Positions 17,478 through 26,656 of a stretch of DNA of 64,000 nucleotides are shown in pieces (the first letter of the stretch is position 1; every line of letters starts with the position of its first letter). The stretch covers positions 3,906,001 through 3,970,000 of the forward strand of contig NZ_WWGH01000001.1 in assembly GCF_009865135.1 (NCBI RefSeq). Direction: 5' to 3'. The DNA is from Streptomyces sp. SID8374. GTDB lineage: Bacteria > Actinomycetota > Actinomycetes > Streptomycetales > Streptomycetaceae. Made by a program: the position numbers and the translations under genes. A model generated the notes under the pieces. It saw only the letters and a list, made by a program, of their open reading frames with translations. It searched no databases and had not been told where the DNA came from.

Positions 17478-20400
17478 TCAGTGTGGAGTGTTTGTGATCT
17501 TCGCACGGTGGTTCTGGAGCCCTGGCCGGTTCTCGTCCCCCGGGGGCTGGTTCACGGCCCCCTGCTGACTCGGCGGCCCCGGGGGCTGGTTCACGGCGCC
17601 CTGCTGACTCGGCGGCCCCGCCAGCAGATGGCGCGGGTCCGCCGCCCGCTGGATCGCCGTCTCCACCGCCGCGATCCGGTCCGCGAGCAGCCCGAGCGCG
17701 GCCACGGCCCGGGTCATCGGATCGCCGTCCGGGCCGCCGAGCGCCTGCGTGCGGACGTACGAGGCGGTGATCGCCGCCCACCGCTCGGCCTGCTCGGCGG
17801 TGAGCGTGCCCCGCAGGGCGGCCAGCTTCAGCAGGTTGGCCTCGGCGCCCGTGGTGAGCGTCTGGGCCTCGCCCGCGTAGTGGTCGTCGACGACGGCGGA
17901 GAGCTCGGCATCGTTCATGACGGGCACGATCCGCTCCGCGATCTTGTTCATGTTGCGGTACGAACCCTGGAGCCGGAACGGCGGCTCCGTGCGCGTCGCG
18001 TCCGTCTGCGCGGCGGACGCGATGTACGCCGCGTTCACTGCGAGGACGGTGTCCCGGGCGGTGAGCAGGTGCCGCAGCACGGCGAGGATGGCGTCCAACT
18101 CGGCCGACGAGTAAGGGTGTTCCAGGTGCTCGGCACGGGCGGAAGGGTCGCTCCCGCCGGCCAGCCGCACCAGCAGCGCCAGGTCGTCGCGCGAGCGGGC
18201 GGCGAGCGGGGCGAGGACCGGGTTGGCGGTCAGCGCGTTCTCCACGAAGCTCAGCGCGAAGACGTCCTCGCGCCCGCTGAGCACCTCGCCCAGGTTCCAC
18301 ACGTCGGCCCGGTTGGCGAGCATGTCCGGGATCCGGAACTGCTCGCCGGACTCGGTGTACGGGTTGCCCGCCATGCAGACCGCGAACCGCTTCCCCCGCA
18401 GGTCGTAGCTACGCGGCTCACCGTCCCGTACGCCCTCGATACGGCGCGTGGCATCGCACAACGGGATGAACTTCTGGAGGAGTTCGGGCGAGGTGTGCTG
18501 GATGTCGTCCAGGTACAGCAGCGTGTTGTTGCCCGCCTCCAGCGCGAAGCTGATCTTCTCGATCTCCTGCCGGGCGGTCGCGCTCGGTGCCTGGGCGGGG
18601 TCGAGGGAGGTCACGTCGTGCCCCAGGTTCGGCCCGCTGATCTTGACGAGGACCATCCCGAGCCGGTCCGCGACGTACTCCATCAGCGTCGTCTTGCCGT
18701 AGCCGGGCGGCGAGACGAGCAGGAGCAGCCCCTGCGAGTCCGTGCGCCGGTCGGCGTCGGCGGTGCCGAGCTGCTTGGCGAGGCTGTCGCCGATCAGCGG
18801 CAGGTACACCTCGTCCAGCAGCCGGTTGCGGACGAACGCCGACATCACGCGCGGCCGGTGGTCGTCCAGCCGCAGCCGCCCGCGCTCGGCGGCCACCAGG
18901 GAGGTGCGCAGCCGCTGGTACGCGCGGAAGGCGGGCACGGCCCGCGTGCGGAACTCCCCCGTACGGGCCAGGAGTTCATCGATCCGTACGGTGAGGACTC
19001 CGCCGCCCCCGATGCGCGGGTGGTCGCCGAGGAGGCCCTCCACCCGCTCCGTGAGCGGCGCGTCGCACCCGTACCGCTCCAGCTCCGGGCAGAGCTCCAC
19101 CGCCACGGCCTCCGCGAGGTCCCCGGGTTCGACGGCGGCGCCGGTGGCCTCCGCGTACGGGGTGAGCCAGCCCTCCACGAGCTGCTTCCGGGCGGCCAGG
19201 TCCCCGCCGAGGGCGGCGAGGTCGTCCCCGTACACGTCGGGGCCTGTCGCCCGGTGGAACGCGTCCAGGAAGGCGCGGATCGAGGCGCCCACGACGAACC
19301 CGGCGGGCCCGCTGGTCAGCTCCTCGAAGAGGTACGAGGCGACGGCGTCGGGCCTCGCGACGTCCCCGAACTCGCCTATGGCGGCAGCCCATTCCTCCTG
19401 GAGCACGGCGATGGCCGGGGCCAGACCGAAGGTGTCGCGGGCGCGCGCCAGGGATGCGGCCCGCCGGGTCCACGAGACACGTTGCGCCTCCTCGATCCCG
19501 TACGCCCAGAAGAGCTGGGCGGCCGCGCGGACGGCGGGCTCGTGGCGCAGCAGCCCCGCGTCCGCGTGCAGGCGCAGCAGGGCGCGGAGGATGGCGGTGG
19601 CGTCCTCGTCGTGGACGCCCCGGGTGTACCCCTCGTCGTACGCCTCGGCCGCCGACTCCCGTACGAGCAGGGATAGTTCGTCATCGGCCAGCGCGGTGAG
19701 GCGCTCGGCACCGTGCTCCTCCAGCAGCCGGGTCGCCAGATACTCGCCCCGGTAGACGGCGGCCGACTCCGAGGGCAGCAGCTGCTCCCAGTAGGGGCGG
19801 GTCGCCTCGAAGGCCGGGTCGGTGACCGGCGCCCGGTAGTCGGTCCCGGTCAGCGCGAAGGCGAGGCGGTCCCCGGAGGGCACGAGCGTCAGGTCGAACG
19901 GCTGGGTGTTGACGGCGAACCGGTGCCGCCCCAGCTTGATGACCGAGCCGCCGTCCGCGTACAGCTCACTGCGGTCCCGCAGCGCCCGCCCGGCCTCCTG
20001 GCGGGCCGCCTTGATCCGCCCGTCCAGCTCCTCCGCCCGTACGGGATCGCCCAGCTCACGCAACTCGTCGGCGGTCCGCCGAACCTTGGCGACCATCGGG
20101 TCGGAGGCGAAGTACGTGTGGACGGCGTCCAGGTCCGCCAGCGCGGCCACGCGCCGGCCGATGGTCTCCAGCACCCGCTGAGCCGACCCGGCCAGCCGCT
20201 CGGCCCGCCGCGCCCGCTCGTCCTGGAGCGTCTGCTTACGGGCCGAGAACGCGTCGTACACCTCGGTCCTGCGCTCGGCCAGCTCGGCGAGGAAGTCGTC
20301 GAACTCCGCGAACCGCGACTCCAGGTTCTCCAACTGGAGCAGCAGCCGCGCGAGTTGGTCGTCACACGCCTCCGGCGAATCGGCGGCGGCCAGCGCCCCC

Positions 20401-22541
20401 GTCACCGCCTGCCCGAGCAGCGCGAACTCGGCGGCGAACTCGGCCCGCCCCTCCTTCGACAGCAGCTCCCTGCGGCGCGCGTCCAGCGTGGCGCGGGCGC
20501 GGTTGGCCCCGCCCAGCACCTCCGCGATCCGCTCCAGGATCGACGTACGCACGGTGGCGTCGCCGATCTCCAGCCCGGCCACCACATCGGTGACGGTGGC
20601 AAGCCCGTCCGTCATCGCGGCCAGCCGGTCGGTCACGGCGGACGCGTCCCGTACGGTCGCGAGCGCCCCCGCGTCGGCGACGAGCCCCGCGATGTCCTCG
20701 TGGTACCCGTCGAAGGCGTCCTCACGGGCGAGGAACGACACCGCCCGCTGAGCGGCGGACGCGATGTCGTCCTCGGTCCGGGCCGACAGCTCCGCGATCC
20801 GCTCGGTGTCGGCGTACCGCATCTCGCCGATGGTCGCCAAGTGCCCGTGCGCCTGCCGGAGTTCGGTCAGCCGCTCCACCCAGGCGGCGGCCGACCCCGG
20901 CACCTCGCCGCGTACGCGCCGCACCAGCGCGGTGATGCGGGTGGAGGTCTCCTCCAGCGCGTCGGCGGCCCGCCGGGTCAGCTCCTGCACGGCGGTGAAC
21001 TCGGCGAGCACCTGCTGCGCGGTGGCCCGCAACTCCCCCAAGGGCTCTGCGAGCGCGCCCAGTTGGGGATCAGACAGCCAGTGGTACCGGTCCTGCGCCC
21101 GGGCGCAGTCGGCGGCGAGCTGCCCGTACACGGCGGTCGTCGGCGTCATGTCCCGTACGCCGTGGGCGAGTGCGAGGCAGTCGGAGATCCCGCGTACGAG
21201 GTCGGCGTTGCCGGCCCGGGCGAGCGGCCCGGTCCCGGCCGGGCGGGCGGCGGCGTAGGTCTCGGAGACGTACGGCGTCTGCCAGCGCTGCAACGGGTGC
21301 ACACGGGCCGGCCCGTCCGGGTTGTCCCGGAGCAGGACCAACGTTCCGTCGTCCAGAAGGGCGTGGCCACGTCCGGTGAGCGGGGTGGCGACCTCCTGCC
21401 GGATCAGGTTGTACGGGAGGAGGAGACTGCGCACGCCGTCACGGGAGCGGAAGACGTACAGCACGTCCTCCCCGTTGGGCGAGCGCACCGCGCCCTCGAA
21501 GACCGGCTCGGTCAGCTCCTCGGCGGTGTCGAAGGTCTTCGCGGTGCCGGTGGTGAGGTAGTAGCCGCCGGGGAAGATGATCCCCTGGTCCTCGGGGAGC
21601 CGGTGGCAGGCGGGCCCGATGGAGTCGAGGCGCTGGACGGTGGAGAGCAGCGAGTTGAAGACGAGATGCCGCCAGCTCTTCTCCTTGTACGGCCGCACAC
21701 GCAGCAGCACCAGCGGCCCGACCTCCGCGTACTCGACGTCCGCGTCGGCCAGCGACTGCAACGGCTCGTCGACGGGCTCCTCGTAGATCCCGTCCGGCGA
21801 CTCGGTGTCGTCGGTCACCTTGACGGTGAGCGTCCCGCCGAGCGTGTCGACGAAGAGCCCGCCGCCCTTGCCGATGGCGATGTGCGGGTGGCGCCCCGGC
21901 ACGTGGGCGTCGCGCCCGGCGACGGTCCACTCGAAGTCGTGGGAAGGCGGGAAGACATGATCGCGCTCGCCCTGAGCGTCGATGAAGGCCCCGGGCGCCC
22001 CGTCCGCGCCGAGGGCCCACCGCAGAACCCGGATGTCCTCGGCGTCCGCACCCGTACGGAAGACGGCCAGCAGCTTCCCGTTGACGCGACGCAGCCGGAG
22101 CAGCCGGGCATCGCGGAAGTAGCGGTGGAGGGAGGAGAACTCGCGCCGGAACCCGTCGTCGTCGAGGAGGGTGGCGCCGGGCTGCGGGGAGGTGTCGGTG
22201 TCTGCCGCATCCCGTACGAGGAGTACGTCGTCGACCCCGGCCTCACCCCGGGCCCCCGGCCCCCGCTCGAAGCCGAAGAGCAGCTGCCCGCCGACGGCGA
22301 TCAGGTCGCGGGGGACGGAGGCGTGCTCGGTGCGCACCTGCTCGGTGGCCAGCAGCCGCAGCTCGGTCGACCCGAACTCCTCGGTCCGCCGCGCGTTGAG
22401 CCACTCGGCCCGCCGCACGAGCTCCCCGGCCTGCGCGGAGAGCCGCCGCCGCAGCACTTCATAGGCACCGGCATCCACATCGCCCTCCCCGCCCTGCCTG
22501 TCCTGTGGCGCGGTGCCGGTGGCGGTGATGTCGCTGTCCAT
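17478..22541 (-). CDS. Giant DUF3686/AAA ATPase (annotated DNA repair ATPase)
   Basis: 1,687 residues from ATG 22541, supported by AAGGAG; longer upstream reading is repeat DNA. The N-terminal ~1,000 residues carry the DUF3686-type region (EVLRRRLSAQAGELVRRAEW..., FPPSHDFEW, IIFPGGYYLTTG), then long coiled-coil helices (about 740-1,000). The AAA+ domain (about 1,270-1,560) has Walker A SPPGYGKTTLMEYV, Walker B NNTLLYLDDIQHT and sensor-like CMAGNPYTESG. The DNA-repair name is inherited and unproven. In proteobacteria such ATPases neighbour flotillin/YqiJ genes, as here. The C-terminus carries a 13-residue tandem repeat (PPSQQGAVNQPPG x2). Confidence 0.92.
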   Translation of the reverse strand: MDSDITATGTAPQDRQGGEGDVDAGAYEVLRRRLSAQAGELVRRAEWLNARRTEEFGSTELRLLATEQVRTEHASVPRDLIAVGGQLLFGFERGPGARGEAGVDDVLLVRDAADTDTSPQPGATLLDDDGFRREFSSLHRYFRDARLLRLRRVNGKLLAVFRTGADAEDIRVLRWALGADGAPGAFIDAQGERDHVFPPSHDFEWTVAGRDAHVPGRHPHIAIGKGGGLFVDTLGGTLTVKVTDDTESPDGIYEEPVDEPLQSLADADVEYAEVGPLVLLRVRPYKEKSWRHLVFNSLLSTVQRLDSIGPACHRLPEDQGIIFPGGYYLTTGTAKTFDTAEELTEPVFEGAVRSPNGEDVLYVFRSRDGVRSLLLPYNLIRQEVATPLTGRGHALLDDGTLVLLRDNPDGPARVHPLQRWQTPYVSETYAAARPAGTGPLARAGNADLVRGISDCLALAHGVRDMTPTTAVYGQLAADCARAQDRYHWLSDPQLGALAEPLGELRATAQQVLAEFTAVQELTRRAADALEETSTRITALVRRVRGEVPGSAAAWVERLTELRQAHGHLATIGEMRYADTERIAELSARTEDDIASAAQRAVSFLAREDAFDGYHEDIAGLVADAGALATVRDASAVTDRLAAMTDGLATVTDVVAGLEIGDATVRTSILERIAEVLGGANRARATLDARRRELLSKEGRAEFAAEFALLGQAVTGALAAADSPEACDDQLARLLLQLENLESRFAEFDDFLAELAERRTEVYDAFSARKQTLQDERARRAERLAGSAQRVLETIGRRVAALADLDAVHTYFASDPMVAKVRRTADELRELGDPVRAEELDGRIKAARQEAGRALRDRSELYADGGSVIKLGRHRFAVNTQPFDLTLVPSGDRLAFALTGTDYRAPVTDPAFEATRPYWEQLLPSESAAVYRGEYLATRLLEEHGAERLTALADDELSLLVRESAAEAYDEGYTRGVHDEDATAILRALLRLHADAGLLRHEPAVRAAAQLFWAYGIEEAQRVSWTRRAASLARARDTFGLAPAIAVLQEEWAAAIGEFGDVARPDAVASYLFEELTSGPAGFVVGASIRAFLDAFHRATGPDVYGDDLAALGGDLAARKQLVEGWLTPYAEATGAAVEPGDLAEAVAVELCPELERYGCDAPLTERVEGLLGDHPRIGGGGVLTVRIDELLARTGEFRTRAVPAFRAYQRLRTSLVAAERGRLRLDDHRPRVMSAFVRNRLLDEVYLPLIGDSLAKQLGTADADRRTDSQGLLLLVSPPGYGKTTLMEYVADRLGMVLVKISGPNLGHDVTSLDPAQAPSATARQEIEKISFALEAGNNTLLYLDDIQHTSPELLQKFIPLCDATRRIEGVRDGEPRSYDLRGKRFAVCMAGNPYTESGEQFRIPDMLANRADVWNLGEVLSGREDVFALSFVENALTANPVLAPLAARSRDDLALLVRLAGGSDPSARAEHLEHPYSSAELDAILAVLRHLLTARDTVLAVNAAYIASAAQTDATRTEPPFRLQGSYRNMNKIAERIVPVMNDAELSAVVDDHYAGEAQTLTTGAEANLLKLAALRGTLTAEQAERWAAITASYVRTQALGGPDGDPMTRAVAALGLLADRIAAVETAIQRAADPRHLLAGPPSQQGAVNQPPGPPSQQGAVNQPPGDENRPGLQNHRAKITNTPH
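17541..17618. repeat. 39-bp tandem duplication in ATPase C-terminus
   Basis: Two near-identical 39-bp units starting at 17541 and 17580 encode PPSQQGAVNQPPG twice in frame. They differ at one or two bases, so the duplication looks recent. Confidence 0.85.
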
Positions 22542-22596
22542 GCGTACGGCTCTCCTTACGTGTTCGTTTCGCTGAGCCCGTCCGGGGCTCTGCCCG

Positions 22597-22825
22597 GCCT
22601 GCCCGGGACGTGTGCGGCCTGCCCGGGACATGTGCGGCCAGTGCCGGGACCTTTCCGGCCCGTGCCGGGACTTCTCCAGCCCGCCCGGTACCCACCCAGG
22701 CCGTGCCGGGTACTTCTCCGGCCTGTCCCGGATACTTCTCCGGCCCGCCCGGTTCCCGCCCAGGCCGTGCCGGGTACTTCTCCGGTGCGCCCGGCACCTA
22801 TTCAGCCCGTCCGGCGTTTGAGGAC
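22597..22825. repeat. Degenerate ~21-bp tandem array (about 11 units)
   Basis: Units begin near 22598, 22618, 22637, 22658, 22679, 22699, 22721, 22743, 22763, 22785 and 22805 and follow GCC-NGTGCCGGGTACTTCTCCG. The array fills the spacer between flotillin and the giant ATPase. No spacers of unique sequence separate the units, so it is not a CRISPR. Confidence 0.75.
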
Positions 22826-22830
22826 GGAAC
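22803..22830 (+). repeat. Streptomyces-type intergenic repeat, copy A
   Basis: CAGCCCGTCCGGCGTTTGAG followed by GACGGAAC. This sequence family is, from memory, widespread between genes in Streptomyces genomes. It merges with the last unit of the 21-bp array. Confidence 0.75.
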
Positions 22831-22884
22831 CCTCGGCCCGGTGGGCCCGCTCTCGGCGTGAGGGCGGGCCCAGGTGGCCCTGTC

Positions 22885-22912
22885 CAGCCCGTCCGGCGTT
22901 TGAGGACGGAAC
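22885..22912 (+). repeat. Streptomyces-type intergenic repeat, copy B
   Basis: A second direct copy, identical over the 28-bp core to copy A, 82 bp further on. Both are followed by a GGCCCGGTGGGCCCG-like palindromic segment. Confidence 0.75.
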
Positions 22913-23018
22913 CCCCGGACCCGGTGGGCCCGCCCCCGGCATGCGGGGCAGACCCAGGCGACCCGGCCGGTGAAGCGCCCACCCCCGTGGGGCACCCCAC
23001 CAGACCCGGCCCCAGACC

Positions 23019-23050
23019 AAGGGTTCCGCCCTTAAACGCCGGACGGACCG
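23019..23050 (-). repeat. Streptomyces-type intergenic repeat, inverted copy C
   Basis: The reverse complement reads GTCCGTCCGGCGTTTAAGGG then CGGAACCC, a diverged inverted copy of A and B. A/B and C can pair into a large hairpin just after the flotillin stop codon, which may act as terminator or mRNA stabiliser. Confidence 0.65.
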
Positions 23051-23072
23051 CGGCAGGCAGCCGGCGGCGGAA

Positions 23073-25205
23073 CTACCCGGCCGCCGCCCCCGCCCCCGCC
23101 CCGTTCCGGGCCACCACATCACCCGAGGGCGCACCCCTCCGACCGGCCACCGAAGACACCGGCAGATCCGCCAGCCCCAGCTCCTTCGCCGCCGCCAGCA
23201 ACTGCTCCACCTGCCCCGAGGCCGCCCCAGAGGTCCCCATCAGCCGCATCAGCAACGCTGACACCGTCAGGTTCTGCACATCCCCCGTGGAGACCGACCC
23301 CAGCACCCGGCTGAGGTCGTCCGTGAAGGACGACGACCCGTCCAGCCACGGCCCCGCCAGCGCCTGCGCGGTCTGCGAGTTGTCCACGAACCCGTCCACC
23401 GCCTTGCCGAGCGAGATCGACGAGACGAGCCGGTCGAAGAAGACCGAGTCGCCGCCGACGATGTCGATGTCGGCGTTCTCCAGCCCGGTCGCCAGGACCG
23501 TCGCCTGCGCCTCGGCCACCTGCCGCTGCACTTCGAGCCCGGCCAGCCGGATTTCCTTCTCCGCGTCGAGGCGCAGCCGGTACTCCTCGTGCCCGCGCGA
23601 CGCCTCGTCCAGCGCCGCCATCGCGGCCGCCTTCTCCGTGAGCCCCGCGGCCTCCGCCTTCAGCTTCTCGCCGATGACCGCCGCGTCCGCCGACGCCTGG
23701 GCCTGCGTACCCTCGGCCTCCGCGAGCGCCTTGAGCCGCGAGCCCTCGGCCTCCGCCTTGAGCCGGGCCGCCGTGGCCTCGGCCTCCGCGAGACCGGCCT
23801 TCTCGGTGACGTCGGCCTCCGCGTCGCGGACCTGCACCGCGGCGAGCCCGGGCGCAGCCGTCTCGGCCTGGATGCCCTCGGCGAGCCGCAGCTTGGCCTG
23901 CGCGTCCAGGTCGGCGGTCTTGAGCCGCGCCTCGGCGAGCGTGAGCTGCTCGGCCGCCAGGTGCGTGGAGGCCGCTTCCGCCGCCTCGGCCGCCTTGATG
24001 TCCTTGACCAGCTTCTCCTGGGCCTCGGCCTCGGCGGCGATGATGATCGACTTACGGGAGCGCTCGGCGTCCTCGACGGCCCGCAGGGTCAGGATCGACT
24101 CCTCCTGCTCGGCGACCGTACGGTCCACCGCGATCCGCTCGCGGATGACATCGGCGACCTCGCGGCGCTCGGCCTCGACCTCCTTGGTGGCGGCGATCCG
24201 GTTCAGCTCGGTCTCGCGCTCGCGCCCGATGACCTCCAGCATCCGGTCCTTCTCGATGCGCTCGCTCTCGACGGCGATGACGCGCTCGCGGTTCTTCTGC
24301 GCGACGGCGATCTCGCGCGCCTGGTTCTCGCGCTGGATGCCGAGCTGCTCCTCGGTCTTGATGAACGCGGTCTGCGCGCCGAGCCGCTCCTCCTCCTGCA
24401 CCCGTGCGGTGGCCGCCTCCTCGCGGGCCCGCAGCACCTCGACCTCGCGGCGCTGCTTGATCTCCGCCTCGGCCTGCCGGCGCTCCAGCTCCAGGATGGT
24501 CTCGCGGGCGTCGACGTCCTGTCGGGTGATCTCCTTCTGCTCGGTGCGCTGGAACTCGTTGGTGCGCACGTGCTCGATCGCCGTCAGTTCGGTGATCTTC
24601 CGGATGCCCTGGGCGTCGAGGATGTTGGCGCCGTCGAGTTGCGACATCGGGGTCTGCTCGAGGAAGTCGATCGCGGCGTCGTCGAGGTGGTAGCCGTTCA
24701 GGTCGGTCCCGATGACCTGGATGATCCGGTCCCGGAACTCCTCGCGCTTGGTGTAGAGGTCGACGAAGTCGAGTTGCTTGCCGACGGTCTTGAGGGCCTC
24801 GGAGAACTTCGCGGAGAAGAACTCCTGGATGGCGACCTTGTCGCTGGCCCGTCCCGTACCGATGGCCTGGGCGACCTTGATGACGTCCTCGACGGTCTTG
24901 TTGACCCGGACGAAGAAGGTGATCTGGATGTCGGCGCGGATGTTGTCCCGGCAGATCAGACCCTCGCGCCCGGCGCGGTGGATCTCGATCGTCTTCACCG
25001 AGATGTCCATGGTCTCGGCCTTGTGGAGCACGGGCAGGACGACGGCACCGGTGAAGGTCACATCGACCTTCTTGGTCTTGGAGATGATCAGCGCCTTGCC
25101 CTGCTCGACCTTGCGGAACAGCCGGGTGATGACGAAGGCGATGGCGACGACGATGAGCAGGACAACGGCGATGAGCACGCCGATGCCCAAGGAGATGGCA
25201 TCCAT
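23073..25205 (-). CDS. Flotillin-like SPFH/band-7 protein (YqiK type)
   Basis: 710 residues from ATG 25205 with AAGGA. One N-terminal TM (about 5-27), then the SPFH domain (VEQGKALIISKTKKVDVTF onward, to about 220), then ~380 residues of Glu/Ala-rich coiled coil (many EAEA, EAEATA repeats) and a globular tail. Flotillins form large oligomeric cages on the inner membrane and organise microdomains. The length and the YqiJ-like gene upstream mark the YqiJ/YqiK subtype. Probably co-transcribed with the giant ATPase and the RCK channel gene downstream. Confidence 0.95.
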   Translation of the reverse strand: MDAISLGIGVLIAVVLLIVVAIAFVITRLFRKVEQGKALIISKTKKVDVTFTGAVVLPVLHKAETMDISVKTIEIHRAGREGLICRDNIRADIQITFFVRVNKTVEDVIKVAQAIGTGRASDKVAIQEFFSAKFSEALKTVGKQLDFVDLYTKREEFRDRIIQVIGTDLNGYHLDDAAIDFLEQTPMSQLDGANILDAQGIRKITELTAIEHVRTNEFQRTEQKEITRQDVDARETILELERRQAEAEIKQRREVEVLRAREEAATARVQEEERLGAQTAFIKTEEQLGIQRENQAREIAVAQKNRERVIAVESERIEKDRMLEVIGRERETELNRIAATKEVEAERREVADVIRERIAVDRTVAEQEESILTLRAVEDAERSRKSIIIAAEAEAQEKLVKDIKAAEAAEAASTHLAAEQLTLAEARLKTADLDAQAKLRLAEGIQAETAAPGLAAVQVRDAEADVTEKAGLAEAEATAARLKAEAEGSRLKALAEAEGTQAQASADAAVIGEKLKAEAAGLTEKAAAMAALDEASRGHEEYRLRLDAEKEIRLAGLEVQRQVAEAQATVLATGLENADIDIVGGDSVFFDRLVSSISLGKAVDGFVDNSQTAQALAGPWLDGSSSFTDDLSRVLGSVSTGDVQNLTVSALLMRLMGTSGAASGQVEQLLAAAKELGLADLPVSSVAGRRGAPSGDVVARNGAGAGAAAG

Positions 25206-25245
25206 AAGAGTCCTTGGCGGCTTGAGGGTAGGGAAGTTGAGGACA

Positions 25246-25311
25246 GGCGAAGAACAGAGAAGAAACAGAGAAGAAACAGAGAAGAAGAGGAAAGAGGGAA
25301 GGAGGAGAAGG
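25246..25311. repeat. Purine tract with 11-bp repeats before flotillin
   Basis: On the plus strand this is almost pure A/G, with AGAAGAAACAG-like units repeated about three times, then GAAGAAGAGGAAAGAGGG. In the mRNA it would be a long pyrimidine-rich tract about 40 nt before the flotillin start. It is strikingly low in GC for this genome. Confidence 0.8.
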
Positions 25312-25384
25312 ACGCACGAGAGGCAGCCGCGTAGAGCCGGCGGGCCACCCGCGACAACCACATCCACGAAGGGCCCAGGCACAA

Positions 25385-25463
25385 CCGACAGGCACACACC
25401 TCCCGGCAGAACCGACAGGCACACACCACCCGGCATCCACCGCCCGGCACTCCCGACAGGCAC
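25385..25463. repeat. Three copies of CCGACAGGCAC
   Basis: Exact copies at 25385, 25412 and 25453 with related flanks (ACACACC, CCCGGCA), spaced 27 and 41 bp. They lie in the 315-bp spacer between the YqiJ-like gene and flotillin. No gene fits in this spacer. Confidence 0.7.
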
Positions 25464-25520
25464 CCACCCGGCCACCGGCCACCTGGCCGACCGGTCCTCC
25501 GGGCGCACACCCCGCCGGGG

Positions 25521-26201
25521 TCAGCCGTTCGTGGCCTCCGGCAGCCCCTGCCCGCCGGGTTTCGCCTTCGGACCGGGGTCGAGGGCCGCGTCGTACGGCG
25601 ACACCCAGAAGAACTCGCCCTCTTCGTCGTACGCGTAGAGGAGTCCCGTGCTGCCGAAGGCGAGGCGCTCCTCGGCGTGCAGCTCGGCGAGCTGTGCGAC
25701 CCGGGGGGCCTGGCGGACCTGGACGATGGCCGTCGAACCGTCGGCCGCGGCGACCTCGGCCTGACCGAAGCCGGCGCTGACGGAGCCGGTGCGGATGGTG
25801 CACACGCGTCCGACGAAGTCCATGCGCGATGGCGGAGGTTCCGCCGGGAAGTACCGGCGGAAGAGGTGTGCGAGAAGGCGGACGGTTCCCCAGGCGAGGA
25901 ACAGCGATCCGGCGAGTACGGCGACGGCGAGCACCGCGCGGGCGGGGCCGCCGGCCGGGATCCGGTGCACCAGGACCGTGCCGGTCAGGCTGCCGAACCA
26001 GGCGATGACGACGAGCAGCGATACGGAGACGGTGACGGGTACCCCGCCGAAGCCGACCGTGCCGGAGTCGAGGTCCGAGTCGAAGGAGTGCTGGTCGGCG
26101 GCGCCGGCCAGCACGAGCAGCCAGAAGCAGACGACGACCACGAGTGCGGCGCCGAAGATGACGGCGGGGAAGCCGAGTGCCGCGTCCAGGAACTCGCCCA
26201 T
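25521..26201 (-). CDS. YqiJ-like membrane protein with OB-fold domain
   Basis: 226 residues from ATG 26201 (AAAGGGGG upstream). Three TMs at about 10-32, 62-82 and 88-112 are followed by a cytosolic-type beta domain (about 125-200; MDFVGRVCTIRTGSVSAGFG, ADGSTAIVQVRQ) as in the YqiJ/NfeD OB-fold family. Such proteins are obligate neighbours of flotillins and are thought to work with them in membrane organisation. First gene of the presumed flotillin operon. Confidence 0.88.
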   Translation of the reverse strand: MGEFLDAALGFPAVIFGAALVVVVCFWLLVLAGAADQHSFDSDLDSGTVGFGGVPVTVSVSLLVVIAWFGSLTGTVLVHRIPAGGPARAVLAVAVLAGSLFLAWGTVRLLAHLFRRYFPAEPPPSRMDFVGRVCTIRTGSVSAGFGQAEVAAADGSTAIVQVRQAPRVAQLAELHAEERLAFGSTGLLYAYDEEGEFFWVSPYDAALDPGPKAKPGGQGLPEATNG

Positions 26202-26656
26202 CGGTCCCACCCCCTTTGCCGTTCCGCGCGCCGGCCCGGTGGCGGGCGCGATCCTCTGTCGGTACGGGGGAGTCGTGCCGATCCGACTCGGCCGCCACGT
26301 CCGAAGACACGTCCGACACGTCCGACACGTTCGGTACACGGCTCGGTGGTGGTGGCGGGGCCCGGCGCTGCGCCACCGCGAACTGTGCCGCAGCGACCGG
26401 TTCGTTCCCCTCAGGCGCTCACCGTAGATCCCGAATCCCCCGTGGACCGTCCGGCGGGGCGCCTGTTCTCCCCCGTATCCCCCGTGCTCCCCCGTGTGTT
26501 CCCCCGTTGTGTTGCTGACCTGATCCTGTCATCCGGGCCCCACCCGCCGCATTGCCGGATTCCGGCAATCTTTACGCTTTCCTGATGCCGGGCACCGGCA
26601 CCGCCCGGTGTGCGTTGGTGAAATGACAGAACCGTTGCAAGGCTGAAGGAGTGTGC
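26202..26656. other. Divergent control region, YqiJ operon / PucR gene
   Basis: A 455-bp region without a gene. It holds five CCCCCGT motifs at about 26446-26505, the palindrome element at 26551-26591 described separately, and a GCACCGGCACCGCCCGGTG hairpin-like stretch at about 26591-26610. Promoters for both directions should lie here. Confidence 0.7.
26551..26591. promoter_or_regulatory. Palindromic element, copy 1
   Basis: ATTGCCGGA-T-TCCGGCAAT is a perfect 9-bp-arm palindrome (26551-26569). It is followed by CTTTACGC, 7 nt, and ATGCCGG, a third half-site 33 bp (three helical turns) from the first. The centre is 97 bp before the PucR start. 34 of 41 positions match copy 2 at 40753. Confidence 0.75.

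Noticed and set aside
22597-22825. CRISPR array
   Set aside because: Units are contiguous and degenerate, without unique spacers and without cas genes.
22542-23000. Upstream in-frame extension of the giant ATPase
   Set aside because: It reads through the tandem array and intergenic repeats with low complexity; ATG 22541 has a clear AAGGAG and a natural N-terminus.
25206-25508. Upstream extension of flotillin
   Set aside because: The added part encodes Cys/Pro/Leu-rich junk from repeat DNA; ATG 25205 with AAGGA starts directly at the membrane anchor.
26551-26591. Rho-independent terminator
   Set aside because: Hairpin possible with a 3-nt loop but followed by CTTTACG rather than a U-run, and upstream of a start rather than after a gene; operator is preferred though not proven.
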